DNA from: Hirudo medicinalis
Taxonomy: Eukaryota; Annelida; Clitellata; Hirudinida; Hirudinidae
Direction: 5' to 3'
Assembly (NCBI GenBank): GCA_011800805.1
Contig: MPNW01000069.1
Span: forward strand, 257,740 to 321,739
DNA length: 64,000 nucleotides
This document shows positions 1 to 14,244 of this stretch, piece after piece. The position numbers were made by a program, and so were the translations under genes. Positions within the stretch are counted from its first letter, which is position 1. Each line of letters starts with the position of its first letter. The notes under the pieces were generated by a model. It did no database searches, was not told where the DNA came from, and was given only the letters and a program-made list of their open reading frames with translations.

Positions 1-126
1 TTATTACATAGTCTAGCTTTCATGTCTGATTTTATCCATCGAAATGCATTACCTGGTTTTATAATGCCACGGAGTCTCGGCATGTATCGGTTAAAGATTG
101 TTTAAGGGCTGTTTTGTTTGAAAAGC

Positions 127-3100
127 ATGGCAAAAAAGACGAATTCAGCTTCTAAAAGGCAGCAAAATCAAAAGCACAGCTCAAATGGCCAGGTAACATC
201 TCAAACGGCGTTTATTCCAGAAACACGGTCAGCAATTCAAAAGAAGATTAAAGAGAGTCGAAGAAAGCATTACAGTCATGAATCTACTAGTTACATACAG
301 CATGCAATGCTTTTTCTATTGGGCATCGTTACCGCGATGGCGTTTGCAGGATACTTTTGGTACAACAAAATTCTAATGGACATTGTAACAACTCCACTGA
401 ATGCTGCTAAAGTTGTCAATCAGAATTTATCAGATGCATCTTTTGACTCAAGCAGATTTTGGGGGTCATACCGCTCTGGCCTCTATTTTGGCTTAAAGGC
501 AAGAAGCCCAAACTCTCCAAACTTTGGTTTATAGAAACTTTTTTAAATTTTATGTACCTTATGTCATTGATTGAATTGTGGCTTGCTTTTTAAGGCATGA
601 TGTGGATGACACAACCATCAAAGTTTCCTCCAGAGATAAGACATTGGTGTAATCAAGGAGATGGCCTGGGCAAATATGGTTGGTTGGCTCATGATGGTGT
701 GAATTTTGGGATACATCAGGCTTTTGACAATCAGTACATCATCGAGAGTTCCTTTGTTAAGCAGCCTGGAGGAAAACATGGGGGGGAATGGACTGCCAAA
801 ATACATTTGGAGCCAAAGGTTGTGAAATTCACTTTAGTTTTAGTGATACATTTAAATTATTGTTTGAAAGCCTCAGGTTTATACCAAGGTGAACACCTTG
901 TGATTATATTTAGAAATGTTTAAATTTTGTTTTCTATTTGTGTGTGTGAGTTTTTCATTTCTTTTTTGTGTTTTGATATGTTAATATTGCATCTGGTTTT
1001 GCAAAGGGTTTTCCATGCTGAGAGTAATAGTAATAAAAACAAATATATGTTTAGAACCAATTACTTTGAGAAATGCCATGCTAGTTAATAAGAACAAAAT
1101 CTGAGTTAGGAATGCCCATTGCTTGATGGCTTGCCATTCCCATCTGCTGCTCAGTGTGCATATGCCTTAAGAAATTAATGGTGATCATGTTCCCATCAAC
1201 TCATGAGTAGTCTAGATGTTGATATTATTCATATTTACTTAGAAGTGATTAAATAATATTTAGGAATTGTTGTCATAACAAACAAATCAAATTTTTCAGC
1301 CATCTGCACCAAAAGATCTTACAGTTTCTCTCCTGTTGTACATGACCTTGGATGGCAACAAAGGTCATCTCAATGCTCATACTTTGAGAAGCAGCTTAAA
1401 TGAAATATCAGGAACCACTGATGATCTTGGCCCATTTTACCTTCGCTTCAAAATGAACGAAGAGTCAAAAAAATTGGTGATGTTTCAAAATCACCTCATA
1501 ACCAGAGTCCCAGAAGATGTTGGAGATTTAAAGAATGTCATTTTCAATAATTTTGGAGTGACACAGCTAAAAAATTCAGCAAATCATTATTTTGTTCTTC
1601 AAGGAACTCGAATGCCAGAGGGAATTGATGTTAAAAAAGCCAATTTCATGGTCAGTCAAGTCACAGTGAGACTCCCCTTTGAAATGGAAGTGGTCTATGA
1701 ATCAGGCAGTGCAGAATCAAGAATTAATGAATTATCTGGCAATTATTATGATGATTTACTGCTCAAGTATGAAAATGAATTTAATGAAAGATTTGAAAAA
1801 ATATTCCATTTGAAAGAAAAGAAATTTTCTCAGCATGAAATTGAATTTGCAAAGTCAACATTCAGTAACTTGATTGGAGGTATTGGATATTTCTATGGCT
1901 CCTCCTTGGTTAAGTCAAAATACTCCAAAGAACCAGTACCCTACTGGGATGCTCCTCTGTACACGGCAGTTCCTTCTCGGTCATTTTTTCCAAGGGGTTT
2001 CTTGTGGGACGAGGGTTTCCATAACCTTCTCATCAGTCACTGGGATGCTTCCATGTCAACAGACATCATAGGACATTGGCTTGATCTTATGAACACAGAA
2101 GGATGGATACCGAGGGAGCAGATTTTGGGATCAGAGGCTCGAGCTAGAGTTCCACAAGAATTTGTCGTCCAAAGCAATGAAAATGCCAATCCACCAACCT
2201 TATTCCTAACTCTGGAGAAACTTTTAAAAGATACAAAATTCATTGAGAATCATGAGTCTTTCCTTAAGATCATATATCCTCGCTTGACTGCCTGGTACAA
2301 TTGGTACAACAAGACCCAGATATCTCCTCATTACTACTCTGCCTACTTCTGGAGGGGAAGGAATGCCACAACAATCCAAGAACTCAACCCCAAGACGCTG
2401 ACTTCAGGTTTGGATGACTTTCCTAGGGCAAGTCATCCCACGGAGCATGAGCGTCACCTCGATTTGAGATGCTGGATTACCTACATATCTGGTATCTTGT
2501 CAAAAATTGCAAAAATTCTAAACAATGACCAATGGAAAGAATTTGACTCAACCCATAAGTTGTTAACAGACCTGAAGCTGTTGAATGAGCTCCACTGGTC
2601 TGAATCCAAAGGCAGATACAGCGACTTTGGATTTCATTCGGAGAAAGTGGAACTCAAGAGACCTCCAAAGGCTCCAAGGAACCAAAAGCCAGGTCAGAGA
2701 CCAAACAATGAGAACCAACACCCACCCGAGAAAATCAGAGTCACCTCAAGTGACCCAATATATAAACTTGTTGACACAGAGTTTGGATATGTCAATATAT
2801 TTCCATTTCTTCTGAAAATCTTAGAACCCACTTCTCCCCAGCTTGGGAAGATTTTGACAGATCTTTCCAATCCGGAACTGTTATGGACTCCATTTGGCCT
2901 TCGTTCTCTTGCCAGAACGTCTCCCCATTATCGGATGCACAACACAGAACACGACCCGCCCTATTGGAGAGGAGCTATTTGGATCAACATCAATTACCTG
3001 GCTGTATCTGCTCTGAAGCACTATCAAATCACTGAAGGTCCTTATAGCATAGAGGCAGGCAAGCTTTATCAGAGCCTTCGGGAAAACCTGATAAGGAACC

Positions 3101-3231
3101 TGTTGGAACAATACAACAAAACGGGCTATGTTTGGGAACAGTATGACGACTTGACAGGAGCAGGGAAAGGCAGTCATCCCTTTACAGGCTGGTCGTCCCT
3201 TGTGGTTCTCATGATGTCTGAACAGTATTGA
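127..3231 (+). CDS. MOGS: Mannosyl-oligosaccharide glucosidase (ER glucosidase I, GH63)
   Basis: Removes the terminal alpha-1,2-linked glucose from the Glc3Man9GlcNAc2 N-glycan in the ER lumen, the first trimming step after oligosaccharyl transfer. Exons 127-526, 595-818 and 1300-3231 join in matching phase to 851 aa, close to the size of animal homologues. A basic cytosolic N-terminus is followed by one signal-anchor helix (about residues 58-79), giving a type II membrane protein. The luminal part carries YFGLKARSP, QGDGLGKYGW and VKQPGGKHGGEW at the exon 1/2 region. Exon 3 holds the (alpha/alpha)6 catalytic domain with the GH63 hallmark PSRSFFPRGFLWDEGFH (about residues 433-449), EGWIPREQILG, YWRGAIW and HPFTGWSS near the end. 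Start: ATG at 127 is the first in frame. No frame damage. The identification is strong; only the exact splice boundaries are my inference. Confidence 0.95.
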
Positions 3232-3380
3232 GTTGTTTGTTTTTGGGGTTCCAAATTCATGTTTTCCTGAATGCATGACATCTCAGTTTGATTCTTCAAT
3301 TTTCTGCTGATAAAACTCTTAAAGTAGGACAATGTTCTTTAGCAGAACTATTTGTTATATTTACTCTGCAATACTAATGT

Positions 3381-3386
3381 AATAAA
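3381..3386 (+). other. Polyadenylation signal of MOGS
   Basis: AATAAA about 150 bp downstream of the MOGS stop codon, a normal position for cleavage and polyadenylation. Confidence 0.6.
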
Positions 3387-3544
3387 TTTAAGGGGGGAAA
3401 ATTCATCTTGCAGAGTGCATCTTAGATTGGAATTGTGGAAAGGTGAACAGCACTCTCGTGTTTTGCCAGAGTTGTTTCTAAATCAGAGTGGGATTTAAAG
3501 TTCTTAATTGGCGCATTTTTTGACAAGACAGATTTGGGTAGCCA

Positions 3545-3677
3545 GTGATGGCCCGGGGCGCAAGGACCCGTCAATCTTTTGGGACCTGCTCGGGCTTTAA
3601 AATATTACAATCATGACTTTTTTCGATTTTCCTATGCCAAATCGACATAACGTTAGGGGCCCGAAATTTCTGCCTGC
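3545..3677 (+). mobile_element. MITE-like element, GGGCCCG...CCCGAAATTTCTG family, copy 1
   Basis: Shares with 25861-25997 a GGCCCGG-type left part, a central stretch GATTTTCCTATGCCAAATCG (related to GCTTTTCCATTACCAAATTG), then the words ATAACGT and CCCGAAATTTCTG. Diverged, and its terminal repeats are no longer obvious. No coding capacity. Confidence 0.5.
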
Positions 3678-5852
3678 ATTCAAGTTCATGAGTTCGCGGG
3701 AGTTATTTTGAAGCTTAATAACATTAATCAAATATAATTTCCTTTAGAAGTTTTCTGATGTTACCATCGAAGTCTCAGAACCAACGTGAACAAGAGCAAA
3801 AAAAAAGAAAGGCTGCGCAGTGTCAAACGGCGCCCACCGAACGGCTATCAGACCCAACCAAATGAACCTCAAGTGTTTACGCTTTGCTACTGCTAATACT
3901 TCATTCAACATCGGGCATCTCCTTTCGTCCCTTAGAAGTTTGAAGCTAACACTTTATGGCCAATAAAGCCTCAAATTTTATTCCTCATCAAAAGTGGAAT
4001 AGTCTTTGTTAAAAGCTCTGACGGGTCGGATTTTATCAGCTGGATGTGAAAGTTGATTTCGTGATCTCCAGGACCACCGAAATTCGGCATCAACCACACG
4101 ACATGTTTAATCATGTGGCATTCAACTGTCTGCACTGAAATCTTTGAATTTCGATGCCTGACGATTTCAAAAACTTGTAGATTGAAGTTCTTTCCGTTCA
4201 CTCAACATCTCAGCATTTAACTTTTTTACAAATTAACTGACATCTTCAATTCTACGCTTAATCATATATTGACATCACCAGAATGCTCTCAGCTAAATGG
4301 TGGGAGAACTTAATGAACTCTAATTTCCGGAAAATTCTCAGAAACCTCATGACCCAGATTAGGTCCTGCAAGGCGAGCCACAAAGGTTTAAATATGAAAT
4401 TCCACCGTTCAATACTTCTCTCTTTTTAAATCTGAACTCAAAAATCACAAACGGCGCCTAAGATTCGCAACATAAACATAAACGCCGTTAATTGCCGAGC
4501 CGGATGGCTATTAGTGAAAATAAAATAAGCTAAGACCAAATAATGGCACAAGACCACCGACGAAGTAGCTAGACTTGAACGTAATGTTCACACCCTCGCT
4601 TGCTAACAAACAGAGTTGCCGAAAAACAATATCTGTTTCACTTCCATTTTTTTTTGTTATGTTTTTTTGTGTGAAAGAAAGTGAAACTAAATCACTATGA
4701 GCTATCAAATCTTTCGCAATTACACGAATTTGTATTTTATTCGAAAGAACAGCTGGTTTGTTAGGCCAATAGTCGTCGATCCTAACCTTCTACAGGGTGG
4801 TCCTGGATTTTTAAGCTTATCATGTTCTGGCTTAGCGCTTCTTTCCCTACTTGCGGAGTTTGTGTTGAAGCAGAATTATGCTTAACACAATTCATTTCTT
4901 TTCCAATTTGAGACTTTTCCACCAAGTTGAGAGGATCCAGGTTCGTTGGTAGAGCCTCATGGAGGACCACCTCGGCGAAAGCGATGATGCAGTCGGTAAC
5001 TATGAAAGAGTTTATTTATGGCGACGCAAGAGCCAGCAATTCACTTGTAGATGGTGATGTATTATGGCCTCACAACCAGCCTCTTCTAAATCTCTCTCGA
5101 CAAAGCCCCACTAGAACTTGCGTGTGGTCTTTTTGCGAAAGCTGCTATCGAAAAAGCGCTCAAATGCCTTTTAGCAATCCGTCGTAAAGTTTGCAAGAGA
5201 ATAAAAATAACGACGACAGTGGTGGTGATGAAGGCTATGCTTAGCGAGACTTTATTGTTTAAAATAAGGCCTTTTGAGGAAACTTTTTCATAAATCGGGG
5301 CGCTGTGGGGGCCGCTCTTGTGCGCATAATTTATTCAGCTCCGCCCACTCTGAATACTATAGTAGTTGGTAATGCAGACAGTTTTGTTTACGTTTGCAGG
5401 AGCTTGTGTCTTAAGAAGGCCGGCCTTTTTGATGTTTCAAGCGATCCTCGTTCAGAAATCTTCTCGATTTTGCGGTTTTTGCAGATTTCAACTCGTTTAG
5501 AGGCGTTTGGAATTGCGAAATGATTAAGTTGTGACTCGTGCTTGGCAGACATGCTAGATCAGCAAACTAATCGTATTTGTCCTCATTAAAATTCAACCTT
5601 ATTAACCGTTTCGATTACTAGAAAAGCATGACGGTTCGTTGCAGGCGTTCGTAATCCGGCAGTTGGACTCGTACTGTTGAAGTTTGGCGAGACTGTAGAT
5701 AATATTCAGATCAGATTGTTGGTTGGAGTCGTTCGGATATTCTCTCATGTTGTCGTTGTACTTTCGAGTCGCAGACGAATCATCGCAGGAGTTCCGATGA
5801 GTGTAGAAAAGACAGGGACTGAACCGGGCTGAAGGTTTGCCGGCGATTTGCT

Positions 5853-8800
5853 ATGGCGATCGTGTTGAGGACAGAATCCATGTGGAGGGACGAAGCCGGG
5901 GAGTCAGAAATGATGGAAGTAGGTGGATCTGGAAGCAGTCGTAGGTCCCCTAGCAATTCGATGGTGAGGCCGAGTTTTGTCGACGCTTTCGTGGCCTATA
6001 CTCAAGTCAGCAAGGTGATTTTCATTAGGCGTTTATTGGAATTAGAATATTAGGATGCTATTTCTGCTTGAGATTTGTTGTTATGGTTTTATTGAATTCT
6101 AGGACTAGAAATTACCCTTAATGTTCATTGCTGACTTTTTGCAAGAGTTATCCCAGCATAAAGTGCTATCGTGTACAATTCAGGGCAAGGCTCGAGGCAA
6201 AAAGAAGACGCTCTGGCTGAGGCTAGTCATGCAGAAGTACTTGTCCCAGCTTGGAAATTTTATCCAGATACATTGTGGAAAGATAGTGTTTGTTGGTCTG
6301 GTAGCCTTGTTCATGTCTTGCCTAGGGTTAAAGACTTACCAGATGGAGAGTGACATCAACAAACTTTGGATTGATGGTGAGCCTTTGATCAGACATCTCG
6401 TGTCGTGAAGCCACCCTCTCCTAAGATCTCCTTCCCTCACTTTTCTGAGTCTTGCCATTAATCTTGATTGTGGATTTGTTTTGCTTCAGGAAGGATGGGT
6501 AGAGAGTGTTTTGTGGATGCTGTGATGTTTTTTTTTGCTTGAGTTCATATGCTTTAGAGATTTGTGATGAAATATATGTCGTAATGTGTTAGTCAATGCA
6601 ACTTGATGTAAAATTCACATTTATTGATCGTGGGATAGATGTTTGAATATCATTCGTCAAAATCAAATCACTACTACTTATGATGGAAATATATTTAGCC
6701 GGCAGTCGCATGGCCAGGGAGATGAAGTACACCATGGATGCTTTGGGTCTGGATGACGGAGAGATAAATGAGGCTGTCATCCAAGTGTCTGAAGACGAGG
6801 GTCAGAATGTTTTGACGGTCGAAAGTCTCCTGCTTCATCTGGATGTTCTCAAAGAAGTTGTTTCTGTCAATGTGTACATGTTGGACATGTGAGAAGATTT
6901 GCTTATCTTTGCAGGACTTTTGATCTTTGAGCTGATGTCATATCATATTTTTTTTGTTATATTTTCTACAAGACCTTGGAGGTTCAGAGATGTTTGCTAT
7001 GTGCTTCCTTTCAACTACATCGACTTAAGCAAATTTTCAGACAGTTATTTGGACCAAGGAGATATTCCCAAGAAGTTTGATCAGGTGAAGAGTTGGCTTG
7101 TGATTAATCATGAATTTGCTCATATGGTTGACCTTCTGCAGGCCCTTGAAGACCTCATGCCATGTTTGATCATCTCTCCGTTGGAATGCTTTTGGGAAGG
7201 GAGTAAACTTGTTGCCTATAAACCTGTCTCAATAACGTGAGTTTACATTCTGAGGTTCAACTTTATTTTTGTTTGTGGATTTTTGATTTATTATCCATTT
7301 GTAGTGGTTATGGAGAAGTCGATTGGACAAATTTAAATCCACAGAAAGCCATCGATAAGTTGAGTCAATTCTCACCTTCCATGGCCAACAGCATCAGGGA
7401 GGTTATGGACAAAGTTGGTTCAGATTTTTATCTGTTGTCATGGTTATCATTTTGAAATTTGTGACAATGGCCAACAGGCTGGAATTTCAACTGGTTACCA
7501 AGAGAAGCCTTGTCTGGATCCTCATGATCCAGCCTGCCCAGAGACTGCCCCAAATTATTCATCAAAAGAGGTACTTGGAGGAGTTTAAGTGCAATAAAAA
7601 AAAGTCAAATTTCAGGATGCTGTTTTACGAAAACATTTCAGCCACCCGACGTTGCGTCTGTCCTAGCTCAGGGCTGTGACGGATTTGCCAAGAATTACAT
7701 GCACTTCAGCGAGGACATGATGCTTGGGGGGATCCAAAGGAACAAATCAGGTCACCTCGTGAGGTCGGTTCTTGCTTACATTGTTGCGAGGCATTTTGAG
7801 AGAAGAATCTGCTTTCTGAATTTCGTTTTGAGCGATGATGATGATGATCAAGAAGATGATGGGGATGATGGAGATGAAGATGATGAGGAGGAGGAATGTT
7901 ACCATGACTACCGGCTTTGTGGGGTCGTGTTTCGTTTACTTTTTGCATGAAAAGTATGCAGCTTATCGGACCACCCTGATCTTATTTTCATTCAAAGGTT
8001 GCTCGCTCCACTTTCTACGCCGAGGTTGATTCTTTCATAAATAAAGAACGCTCGAGTTTCTTCTGAACTGTCTGTCTGTGTTTTTATGGGACATGATAGT
8101 GATGGCGATGAGGATTGCGATGACGACGATGATAACTACTAATCATGATCGTGATGGTGATAAGGACGATGATGGTCATGGTTACGATGGTATTCATGAT
8201 GATGATGGTAATGATGCAGTCTGCGAAAATTTAGTCATTGTGTAGTGTGCTGGTGATGATGGGAAGCTGCGGCTATGGAAATGGTTTTCGCTGAGTCGGT
8301 CATGATGATGATGTTGGTGGAAGTAATGAAATTTATGTTGATGAGAATCTGTTGTGGATGAACTTTGGTGCATCCATCGGCCTTCCACTTCCGGGTGGTC
8401 TTTGTGGGGGGTCTCATCTCTTGTGTGGTCTCGTGTGGCTTCCTGAACTAACTTAATTGAAGATAATAGCAATAGAAATAATGATGCTATTATTATTGTT
8501 GTACATATTATAATGAAATTATAGTAATACTTTCATCTTTTTATCGTTGTTGCTGGTCGTTTAGCTTGTAGTAGTGACGATTATATCGACAACTGTTGTA
8601 AATGGTTGCTATGGTTGCGACAATGACTACAGAAAGAGATTTAATGATGGCGTTTGGCAGTCTTTGATCTCGGAACGCATCACGTGACTTGGGATGTGGA
8701 TTCTTGTGAGAATGCATTGATTTGCCTTGCATAAGTTAATTAATCAATCATTTCAGGTCTCAGGCCCTCCAGTCAACCATCATGTTGGTGGGTGAAAAGA

Positions 8801-11800
8801 TGCTCTTCAACATGTTCAAGGATCACCCGTCCATTCAACCTTGGAATGAAAGCATAGCAGGAGAGGTGATAAGAACATGGGAGAAGCAGATGACCAAGGT
8901 GAGTGTGGGGGCAGCGGGATCTGTTGAGGGAAGTGAGAGGTTTCATTGTCAATGCGATGACAATGATGATGATCATGACGATGATGGTTGATTGTCGTGA
9001 CCAATCTTCTCTGGTAGGTTGTGGACAAGTTCATGACCTCTCGTGGCAGTCACCAGGATCGATCCGGCAGGCCGAAGCAGTTCAAGTCGCGCGACAAGGT
9101 CCATTCCTTTACTTCGAGCAACATGGTGGAGATGCTGGCAGAATACTCTCAAGTCAGCTATCTCCGAATTACTCTCGGGTTCCTCCTCATGGTATTTATG
9201 AAGTTATTTTTGTTTTGTTTGTAATTTCGCTTTATTTACACTTTATAGTCTGTTTACGTTTATTTACGTTTCAAAACAAGGAGCGTTTGGTCGTGGTGAG
9301 AATTGAAATCTAGAAATTTCTTGCGATAAACTACTGTTACTATTGCTAATTGCTTATTACTGGTTACTACTGCCAACTACTGTTAATACTGCCAACTGCT
9401 ATTACTACTGCCAACTACTGTTAATACTGCTTACTACTGTTTCTACTGCCTTGTCACTCAAGGAGCACATTTTTGAGGGAAGGCTCACTTCCCTGGAGGT
9501 GATTCTGGCCTCCTGTTGTCACTGCAAGCTCTAATTAGCTGTTACAATTATTATTTGTTATGGATTTTTAACGTAACACGTTAATTAACATCCATATTAA
9601 TTAATATCCATACTAGTTAACAGGTTAATAATAAACAGGTTCGTGTCAGGTTCTTATTAAATAAGAAGTACAATCAGACAAGCATCATATCCTGTTTTAT
9701 ATGGAAATGTTTAAATCAATGCAGCAATTAAACGTCGGTGTGTTGAGATGGAATCGATTACAACTTCTCTCCTAGGATGTTGAGTGCTTTTCGATTTGAT
9801 TTTTTTTACATCAAGGGTTGATGGGGTGGTTGGGTGGGGAATGGCTTAAGGGGGAGGGGATGCGTGTGAAAACCTGTGGGGATGTTTACAACTCCTCTGA
9901 AAGTCAATCTGCCATTATGGTCGGCCACCCACTGTTAGGTAGCTTATGGGAATCGACTTAGTTCAAATAAACATTGGAGAGGTGCTGATTGGTCTTCTCA
10001 AGATCCTTCACTTTTGCTCGACTTGTTATTCATTCTCTTTACTCGCGTCTGTCGAAGTTTAAGAAATATTTTTCTTAGGATATCGTCATGGGTGTCATTA
10101 TTGTTGTTGATGTTGTTTTCACCATCGTTAATATTAGTTTTGTTTTTGTGTTTTTTGTTTTGTTTGAATGTCATTTCAATTTGTTTTCCACTCTGTGCAC
10201 AGTGTCGACAGAAGCTGTCGCCAAAGCAATTGAATGTCATTTGTTGATGTTGTTGAATGATGTCGTGGGTGTTGTCCTTGTAGGCCTGTTATGCCATCAT
10301 GACTATGGTCAACGTCAAGAAGTTTGCAGAGTCTCAGGCAGCTGTTGCTCTGGCAGGTCTCTTGCTGCTCATCCTCTCGTCGACAGCTGGACTTGGACTC
10401 TGTTCGGTCCTTCAGCTCACCTTCAACGCCATTACCACCCAGGTCGTTTCTGTCGTCTATTTTTAAATGCCGGTTTTTTTTTTGTGTCTCCTCTGCAGAT
10501 GTGTCTGATTGGAATAATCACGAGTAAGACGTGAGGGTAATTAAGGACAATAAATAATAATAACAATAACGATAATAATAATAATAATAATAATAATAAG
10601 GGTGATAATTGCTGACTGTGCGTTCGTTTGAAGGTCCACCAATTAAATATAATTATATCCTTCAGTCATCTTGTGGGCCACAAATTGCATTAAGTCATCG
10701 TTTTGTCACAGTCTTGGTTAATCACATTATTGTTATTATTGTTGTTGTTGTCGTTGTTGTTCTCATTATTATTGTTGTTGTTGTCATTATTATTCATGCT
10801 GTTGTTATTATCATTATTATTACTGCAATTTATGTGTCCGTTAATTTAATTGAGTTAAATTAAGAGATATGCTCTATGTGTTAACTCGTGTTTTATTTTA
10901 AGCATTCTTCATAGGTTTATCATCGCATATGATAATGATGGATGTTATGAACTTTGACCGGCATCATTATCATCATCATCTTCCAGGTGGTCCCATTCCT
11001 CGTGGTTGGTCTCGGCATGGATCACGTGTTCCTCATTCTGCACACCTTCACTCAACTGTCGTCAGATGGCGTACCTTACAAGGTAATATGTTATTTATTA
11101 TTATTAATATTACTATTATTGTTATTGTTGTCGTTATCATCATCATCATCATCATCATCATTACTATCCTTATAATTATTATTATTATCATCATCATTAT
11201 TATTATTATTATTTAATGATGGTTCATACTAAACAATGAAAAGCATGTGTATGTTTAATGATTTGCCTGATACTTGTCTTTATTAACAGACATCTAATTC
11301 ATTATTGGCTGAAAAACTGGATAGTGAAATATTGTGACTTAGTGATTGATAATGGATGGGTGGGTGGTCGGTTTCCCGCGCCCCAACCACCCACGCACTT
11401 GTTGCGGACTTGCATTGGTTCATCTTGCAAGGGGTGGTCTGTCGTGAGAGTTTCTGTGCTCTGACACAAAACTCCATTGTGAGGCTGGCCGTGTGATTTA
11501 GTGTCATTCCTTCATCTGCCACTCACTCGTTCCTCAGGAACTCAATGGCACCTGAGGAAAGAATGGGGGTCTTGTTATTGTTTTTATTCTTTCTGTTATT
11601 ATTATTATTATTGTTGTTGTTGTTGTTATTATTATTGTCGTTGCTATTGTTGTTGTTGTTGTTGCTATTGTTGTTATTATTGTTATTGTTATTACTATTA
11701 TTATTATTGTTGTTGTTGTGAGGTTGAGACATGAATGGAACGTGAACATGTATTTGGAATGAGATTGGCATTCTTTTGTTTTTCAATCTTCTCAATTTCT

Positions 11801-14210
11801 CGTCAATTCATCGTAATCATTATCATTATTGACGTTATTGTCTTGCGAGCATCATCATCACAATCGCCTTACTTCTCATCTTATTTGCTTGATCTTATTT
11901 TCTATTCTAAGAATTGTAAGGCATATTGAGGGACTCAGTTAATATGCGCTGAAGTATTAGTAATCAATACGCCTTAATCTGATTATTTGCATATTATTGT
12001 GCGCTACAAGTTTTTGCTCGTTAGGAACCGCTTTTTTGACGTGCTTCAGGAACGAACAGGTGCGTGTCTGAAGAGAGTTGGGGGTCTCATCTTGGTCTCA
12101 ACAGTCTGCAACTCGTCTGCTTTTCTCCTCGCTTCGGTGATTCCTGTTCCTGCAACCAGGTTCTTCTGTCTCCAGGTGATGCTACTCATTCATTTGCATT
12201 TTATCCATTCATTCATTCATTCGGCCATCCTTTCATTAAAATCTTCACTTCTTAAAAAGTCAGTCGCCCAGTCTTTTCACGAATTGATCATCGTCAGACG
12301 TTGTTAGGTTTTTGATTGAAAACCAATTAAGGTGATGGGACTCTCTGTCTTAATTATTATTATTATTTTTGCGGGCGGTTCCCTGACGATGATGATTATA
12401 ATGATAGTGATGCGGTGGCGTAACTGCGGGAGGTCCAGGGTTGAAAACCTAAAAATTAGAAATTTTTATACATTTTAATTGTTTTTTTATTTATATTCTG
12501 CGTTGATCACATTAAAATTATAAGTTTTTCTTTTTTTTACTGAAAAAGTTAAAATCAACAAATTTTTATAAAATGTAATTTATGAAATTAAAAAGTTGTA
12601 ACGATTTTAATTAACACGGTTTATCTTTGCACAAACTCAGAAATTTTGGGCCCCTAGGCATAGAAGCCATGGGCCCCTAAGTTATGTCAATTTGGTAATG
12701 GAAAAGCAAAAATAATAATTGCAAAATTTTAATATTTTAAAACCTGGGCCCCTTTTAAAATATTGACCATGCAAGCCATTTAAATGGAGCAGCAGAGGAG
12801 AAAGGAAAGGAATTTGAAAATGAAATTAAGAATTTTAAGTCTATAAATGCGTTTCTGTTGACATTTGCAACTTCAAGCAAAGGAAAGACACCTGTGATTT
12901 ATCAGGTTGTACTGGGTCCAAACCAAGTGCTGGTTATGGAAATTCTTGTTAGGATTTGAACTCCTAACGGAGCCGCGCCAAAGCAAAGGCCTCGACAACT
13001 TGGCTACCAACGTCCAGTGGTGTAGAAGCTGACATTTTCAATGAAAGTGAGGACTCCAGACAAAGAAAAAATGATAAATCAAATGAGCCGGAGTTGCGAG
13101 AAAGTTGCGCAAAAGGCATCTACACCATATATAGTTCTCAACTTATCAGCGATGAACATCCAACAGAACCATTACCATAATTTTTTTTGCTTTTCCATTA
13201 ACAAATTGGCCGATGTGCTAGGGACCCAATATTTCTGTCAGCAGTCACAGCTGTGTTTCAGATGTCAAGTTTTTCAACATTTTGCAAAATATACACAAGT
13301 TTTTTGGACACAACAATGACAGATGGGATATGCTAAGTAGCCTGACTGGCAAATCGACTGTGACATTAAAGAAACTAAACCCAACATGCTGGTCTGGGTG
13401 ATTGCTAACAATGCTTGGCATGAAGCATAACCATGAAACGATTTTAAATTTCCAATCAGGCAAAAGAGAAGAAATAGAAGAAGCCCTACACCTAAAGAGA
13501 TATGTTGACAATTTTGAGTTTGTATTCTTGTTAGTTATATTTTGAATTGAGCAATTGAGGTGGATTCAAAATATTTGCAAACTGAGAAAGTTGATCTATG
13601 CATAGCTACACATAATCTTGAAACTGCCCTTCAAGTGACTACAAATTACAGGAACAAGTTCACTGAAGCTAAACAACAAGCAAATATGAAGATAGAAGAT
13701 TTAAAGAACTAAGCAACATATTGATGAATTAGTAGATGAGCTCAGAATCAACAATCCAAAGGATAGATTTCAAGTAAATAATTTTAACTGTGTCTAATGA
13801 AAGAATGTATATTGTGAACAGCTGCAGAGCAGAGCTAAAGGATTGCATGATACATTCAATACTTTTTCCAGCTAATCTCATCACCAAGGAAGAAAACATT
13901 ATAGTCAAGGAGATCAATTTATTGCAAGTAAATTAGGTAAAATAGGTAAATATTTCAATTAGGATGATATCTTTCTTTCCGAACAATGATGGAAAATTAA
14001 TTGGCAGATTTACTTATTCTCGACTAAGTATTTTCAACATTGTATTTTTGACTTCACCAGTGATGGTGGCATCTGCAGAAAGATCTTTCTAAACCGAAGA
14101 ACCTTTCGTCGAAAATTATCGTCACAATTCAATGACTCGAGAGCATCTTTGGATCGGCTACACTGAATATCAAAGCGGAACGGGCAAAAGTTATGGATGC
14201 AGACAGACTT

Positions 14211-14244
<34 letters not shown>

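Larger units (their letters stand above)
3232..5852. other. Intergenic spacer MOGS to Patched
   Basis: MOGS 3' UTR, then a MITE-like copy (3545-3677) and unremarkable AT-rich DNA. A minus-strand 76-codon ORF at 3971-4201 has no recognisable domain. The Patched promoter and 5' UTR must lie in the last part. I see no clear TATA box or CpG-type signature. Confidence 0.5.

Noticed and set aside
3971..4201. Minus-strand 76-codon frame in the MOGS-Patched spacer
   Set aside because: No recognised motif, no neighbouring exon signals; length expected by chance.
7699..8472. Asp/Met/His-rich frames in Patched intron 8
   Set aside because: GAT repeats inside an intron whose flanking exons join in phase.
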